Shown here in pieces: positions 60,766 to 64,000 of a stretch of DNA of 64,000 nt. The stretch lies in contig NC_087081.1 of assembly GCF_026151205.1 (NCBI RefSeq), positions 17,337,058-17,401,057 on the forward strand. The letters run 5' to 3'. Positions within the stretch are counted from its first letter, which is position 1; each line of letters begins with the position of its first letter. A program made the translations under genes and the position numbers. The DNA comes from Bolinopsis microptera. Taxonomy: Eukaryota > Ctenophora > Tentaculata > Lobata > Bolinopsidae. The notes under the pieces are model-generated. The model was given only the letters and a program-made list of their open reading frames with translations. It did not search any database and was not told the DNA's origin.

Positions 60766-60960
60766 GTAAGATCTTAATTTATTTGGGACATCTTCAAGGG
60801 TAAGATCTTAATTTATTTGGGACATCTTCAAAGATAATGTTTCGATTTGTTTGGGACATCTTCAAAGATAATGTTTCAGTTTGTCTGGGACATCTTCAAA
60901 GATAATGTTTCAGTTTGTCTGGGACATCTTCAAAGATAATGATTCGATTTGTCTGGGACA
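60766..60960 (+). repeat. 34-bp array copying the exon 6 end and donor
   Basis: Six copies of GGGACATCTTCAAGGGTAAG plus ATCTTAATTTATTT. The exon ends GGGGACATCTTCAAGG followed by GTAAGAT, so the exon tail and donor are the first copy. The first extra copy keeps the donor; later ones read CAAAGATAATG and have lost it. Confidence 0.9.
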
Positions 60961-62221
60961 CACTTCCCCTAATATTTGTCTCCCTGTCCAAGTACTGCAC
61001 ATTAAGATGTGCCCGTGGTATTTTGTTCTTACGTGAAAACATCTGATAACCTGATCCTATATATTATACACTATGTATACCCAACACACTCCCCACCCCC
61101 CCTGCCCCCCTCTCACCCCCCCCCCCCCCCCCCCCCCTGCCCCCCTCTTCACACTCCCCCCCTCTTCTTCACACCCTCCTGAACGAGAATCGAACCCTAA
61201 ACCCTCTTCTTGCGAGTCTATCTGACCACCTGTACACCACGCGGGAATAGCTAGAGAAGAAACCCCACCCTGGCACTAGTGGGCACCTCACGTGCACTGA
61301 TCTGTCAGAAAAAGAGATGGGGTCTGGTAATATCCTTTTCTGGTCCCCTACAACAGCAGCTCTTCACCTTTTCTTGAGCTTCCTAACCTACCTTTAAACT
61401 ATTGTCATTCATCTGGGCGAAGAAGCTGACAAACTTTAAATATATTATATATATTGTATTTATATGTTTATATATTTATATATTTGTATATTTATATATT
61501 TATATGTTTATATGACATGGGCGCTGTAAATTATAATGCGTTGTCACTTCTGTAGAAAGCAGGAGGTACCGAGCGAGCACCGCATACCTCAACATGTACC
61601 ACTTGTTGCTCTGCTCTAGTATACTCCTCGCACAATTCTAGCTAGATTATCTGATCTGGCATTTGAAAAGGGTATATCTTAATTCTTGTTATTTCGGGGT
61701 AGTAGTAGTATATAATAATATATCCCTCATTGTTATACGTCATCCTCAGAAATAAGGGATTTGTTTTAACAAGACCTACTTTCAACACTACTATTTTTCT
61801 AATTAATTGAGACCACCCTTGCGGGTGAAACTTGGCTTTTCTTCTTTTTTACGATATAACCTAAAGATATTATGTTAATATAGATTTTCTATACGATAAG
61901 TTATCTTGTCTTTTTTATTTGGTTGTAGTTTTGGTCGTCCTGTCCAATAATTAGTAGCAGTCTCTGTAACCTTTTATTTAAAGTGCACGTCCGGTGTTAT
62001 AACCATTCTTTGGTGTGGGCTCTTGGTCGGGTTTAAGTAGGAATTTAGTTGGATTATAGTTGAATATCAGTACATCTCTCGTTCTGATAGTCTCTAGTTT
62101 TATTGACTTGATAACAGCTGATAACAGTTCATAATAAGGTGTCGACTCTTAATCATACTGGATAAACTGTAGCAGGGCTATAATGAGTTTCATTGATCAG
62201 GACCTTATACCATCTGGTATA
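60961..62221 (+). other. TRAPPC8 intron, no exon recognised
   Basis: C-rich tract at 61085-61170 and TATATTTATATATT repeats at 61440-61515. A GTAG acceptor-like site at 61550 precedes a stretch that does not match TRAPPC8. Confidence 0.45.
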
Positions 62222-64000
62222 ATATGAGTAGTCAGTACAATGTGAGCCCTATAGTCAGTACAATGTGAGCCTATAGTCAGTACAATGTGAGCCCTATAGT
62301 CAGTACAATGTGAGCCCTATAGTCAGTACAATGTGAGCCCTATAGTCAGTACAATGTGAGCCCTATAGTCAGTACAATGTGAGTAGTCAGTACAATGTGA
62401 GCCTATAGTCAGTACAATGTGAGCCCTATAGTCAGTACAATGTGAGCCCTATAGTCAGTACAATGTGAGCACTATAGTCAGTACAATGTGAGCCCTATAG
62501 TCAGTACAATGTGAGCCCTATAGTCAGTACAATGTGAGCCCTATAGTCAGTACAATGTGAGCCCTATAGTCAGTACAATGTGAGCTCTATAGTCAGTACA
62601 ATGTGAGCCCTATAGTCAGTACAATGTGAGCCCTATAGTCAGTACAATGTGAGCACTATAGTCAGTACAATGTGAGCCCTATAGTCAGTACAATGTGAGC
62701 CCTATAGTCAGTACAATGTGAGCACTATAGTCAATACAATGTGAGCCCTATAGTCAGTACAATGTGAGCCCTATAGTCAGTACAATGTGAGCCCTATAGT
62801 CAGTACAATGTGAGCCCTATAGTCAGTACAATGTGAGCTCTATAGTCAGTACAATGTGAGCCCTATAGTCAGTACAATGTGAGCCCTATAGTCAGTACAA
62901 TGTGAGCACTATAGTCAGTACACTGTGAGCCCTATAGTCAGTACAATGTGAGCCCTATAGTCAGTACAATGTGAGCCCTATAGTCAGTACAATGTGAGCC
63001 CTATAGTCAGTACAATGTGAGCCCTATAGTCAGTACAATGTGAGCCCTATAGTCAGTACAATGTGAGCCCTATAGTCAGTACAATGTGAGCCCTATAGTC
63101 AGTACAATGTGAGCCCTATAGTCAGTACAATGTGAGCCCTATAGTCAGTACAATGTGAGCCCTATAGTCAGTACAATGTGAGCCCTATAGTCAGTACAAT
63201 GTGAGCCCTATAGTCAGTACAATGTGAGCCCTATAGTCAGTACAATGTGAGCCCTATAGTCAGTACAATGTGAGCCCTATAGTCAGTACAATGTGAGCAC
63301 TATAGTCAATACAATGTGAGCCCTATAGTCAGTACAATGTGAGCCCTATAGTCAGTACAATGTGAGCCCTATAGTCAGTACAATGTGAGCCCTATAGTCA
63401 GTACAATGTGAGCTCTATAGTCAGTACAATGTGAGCCCTATAGTCAGTACAATGTGAGCCCTATAGTCAGTACAATGTGAGCACTATAGTCAGTACACTG
63501 TGAGCCCTATAGTCAGTACAATGTGAGCCCTATAGTCAGTACAATGTGAGCCCTATAGTCAGTACAATGTGAGCCCTATAGTCAGTATAATGTGAGCCCT
63601 ATAGTCAGTACAATGTGAGTCCTATAGTCAGTACAATGTGAGCCCTATAGTCAGTACAATGTGAGCCCTATAGTCAGTACAATGTGAGCCCTATAGTCAG
63701 TACAATGTGAGCCCTATAGTCAGTACAATGTGAGCCCTATAGTCAGTACAATATGAGCCCTATAGTCAGTACAATGTGAGCCCTATAGTCAGTACAATGT
63801 GAGCCCTATAGTCAGTACAATGTGAGCCCTATAGTCAGTACAATGTGAGCCCTATAGTCAGTACAATGTGAGCCCTATAGTCAGTACAATGTGAGCCCTA
63901 TAGTCAGTACAATGTGAGCCCTATAGTCAGTACAATGTGAGCCCTATAGTCAGTACAATGTGAGCCCTATAGTCAGTACAATGTGAGCCCTATAGTCAGT
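62222..64000. repeat. 23-bp satellite running off the window
   Basis: About 77 copies of AGCCCTATAGTCAGTACAAT plus GTG. Variants GAGCACTATAG and GAGCTCTATAG recur in blocks, with segments near 62560-62930 and 63100-63500 repeating the same variant order, a higher-order structure. The unit contains GTGAGC and TCAG, which look like splice signals. Confidence 0.95.

Noticed and set aside
61550-61640. Next TRAPPC8 exon
   Set aside because: An acceptor-like CTGTAG is present, but the following translation does not match the conserved sequence expected after exon 6.
62222-64000. CRISPR-like regular array
   Set aside because: Continuous 23-bp satellite without spacers.

Overview
The window is nuclear DNA of a metazoan. 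The conserved genes are split by GT-AG introns: a TRAPPC8-like trafficking subunit, a CDKL1/4-type kinase, a 7TM receptor exon and one unidentified gene. The DNA between them carries CR1-like and other non-LTR retrotransposon fragments plus Helitron-like, mariner-like, hAT-like, MULE-like and TTAA-type elements. It is AT-rich and crowded with minisatellites. The species cannot be named; an invertebrate, possibly an early-branching animal, is the best guess. There are no operons, no CRISPR and no bacterial signatures.

Layout. 1.1-2.5 kb: two minus-strand exons of an unidentified gene, each with a tandem array fused to one splice junction, then a 26-bp array and a 100-N gap. 4.4-8.1 kb: hAT-like and Helitron-like elements and minisatellites. 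8.19-13.97 kb: a 5.8-kb palindrome of 345-bp units with 17 tRNA-like copies, bounded by a 14-bp direct repeat. 14.6-25.7 kb: five minus-strand exons of a CDKL-type kinase whose 9.9-kb intron holds Helitron- and mariner-like elements, satellites and a CCAAT/CACGTG-rich stretch. 28-31.5 kb: a TTAA-flanked MITE and a 5'-truncated CR1-like LINE. 33.8-34.7 kb: a 7TM receptor exon (plus strand). 35.8-42.7 kb: a poly-G array running into a tract that looks like badly called consensus. 43.7-60.8 kb: six plus-strand exons of a TRAPPC8-like gene with consistent splice phases. Its introns hold exon-edge arrays, a 9-kb C-rich array, a nested MULE-like element and a long-TIR element carrying a LINE fragment. 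62.2-64 kb: a 23-bp satellite running off the window.

Most striking pattern. In the multi-exon genes, tandem arrays repeatedly start exactly at an exon-intron boundary and the repeat unit contains the splice site itself, sometimes with the last or first exon bases. I see this at eight junctions: 1266, 2330, 43655/43656, 43777/43778, 46170/46171, 48093/48094, 57767/57768 and 60765/60766. Each array therefore gives the transcript tens to hundreds of extra copies of a real splice signal. Genes do not act together as a pathway here: TRAPPC8 serves membrane traffic, CDKL is a kinase often tied to cilia, and the receptor is a surface protein.
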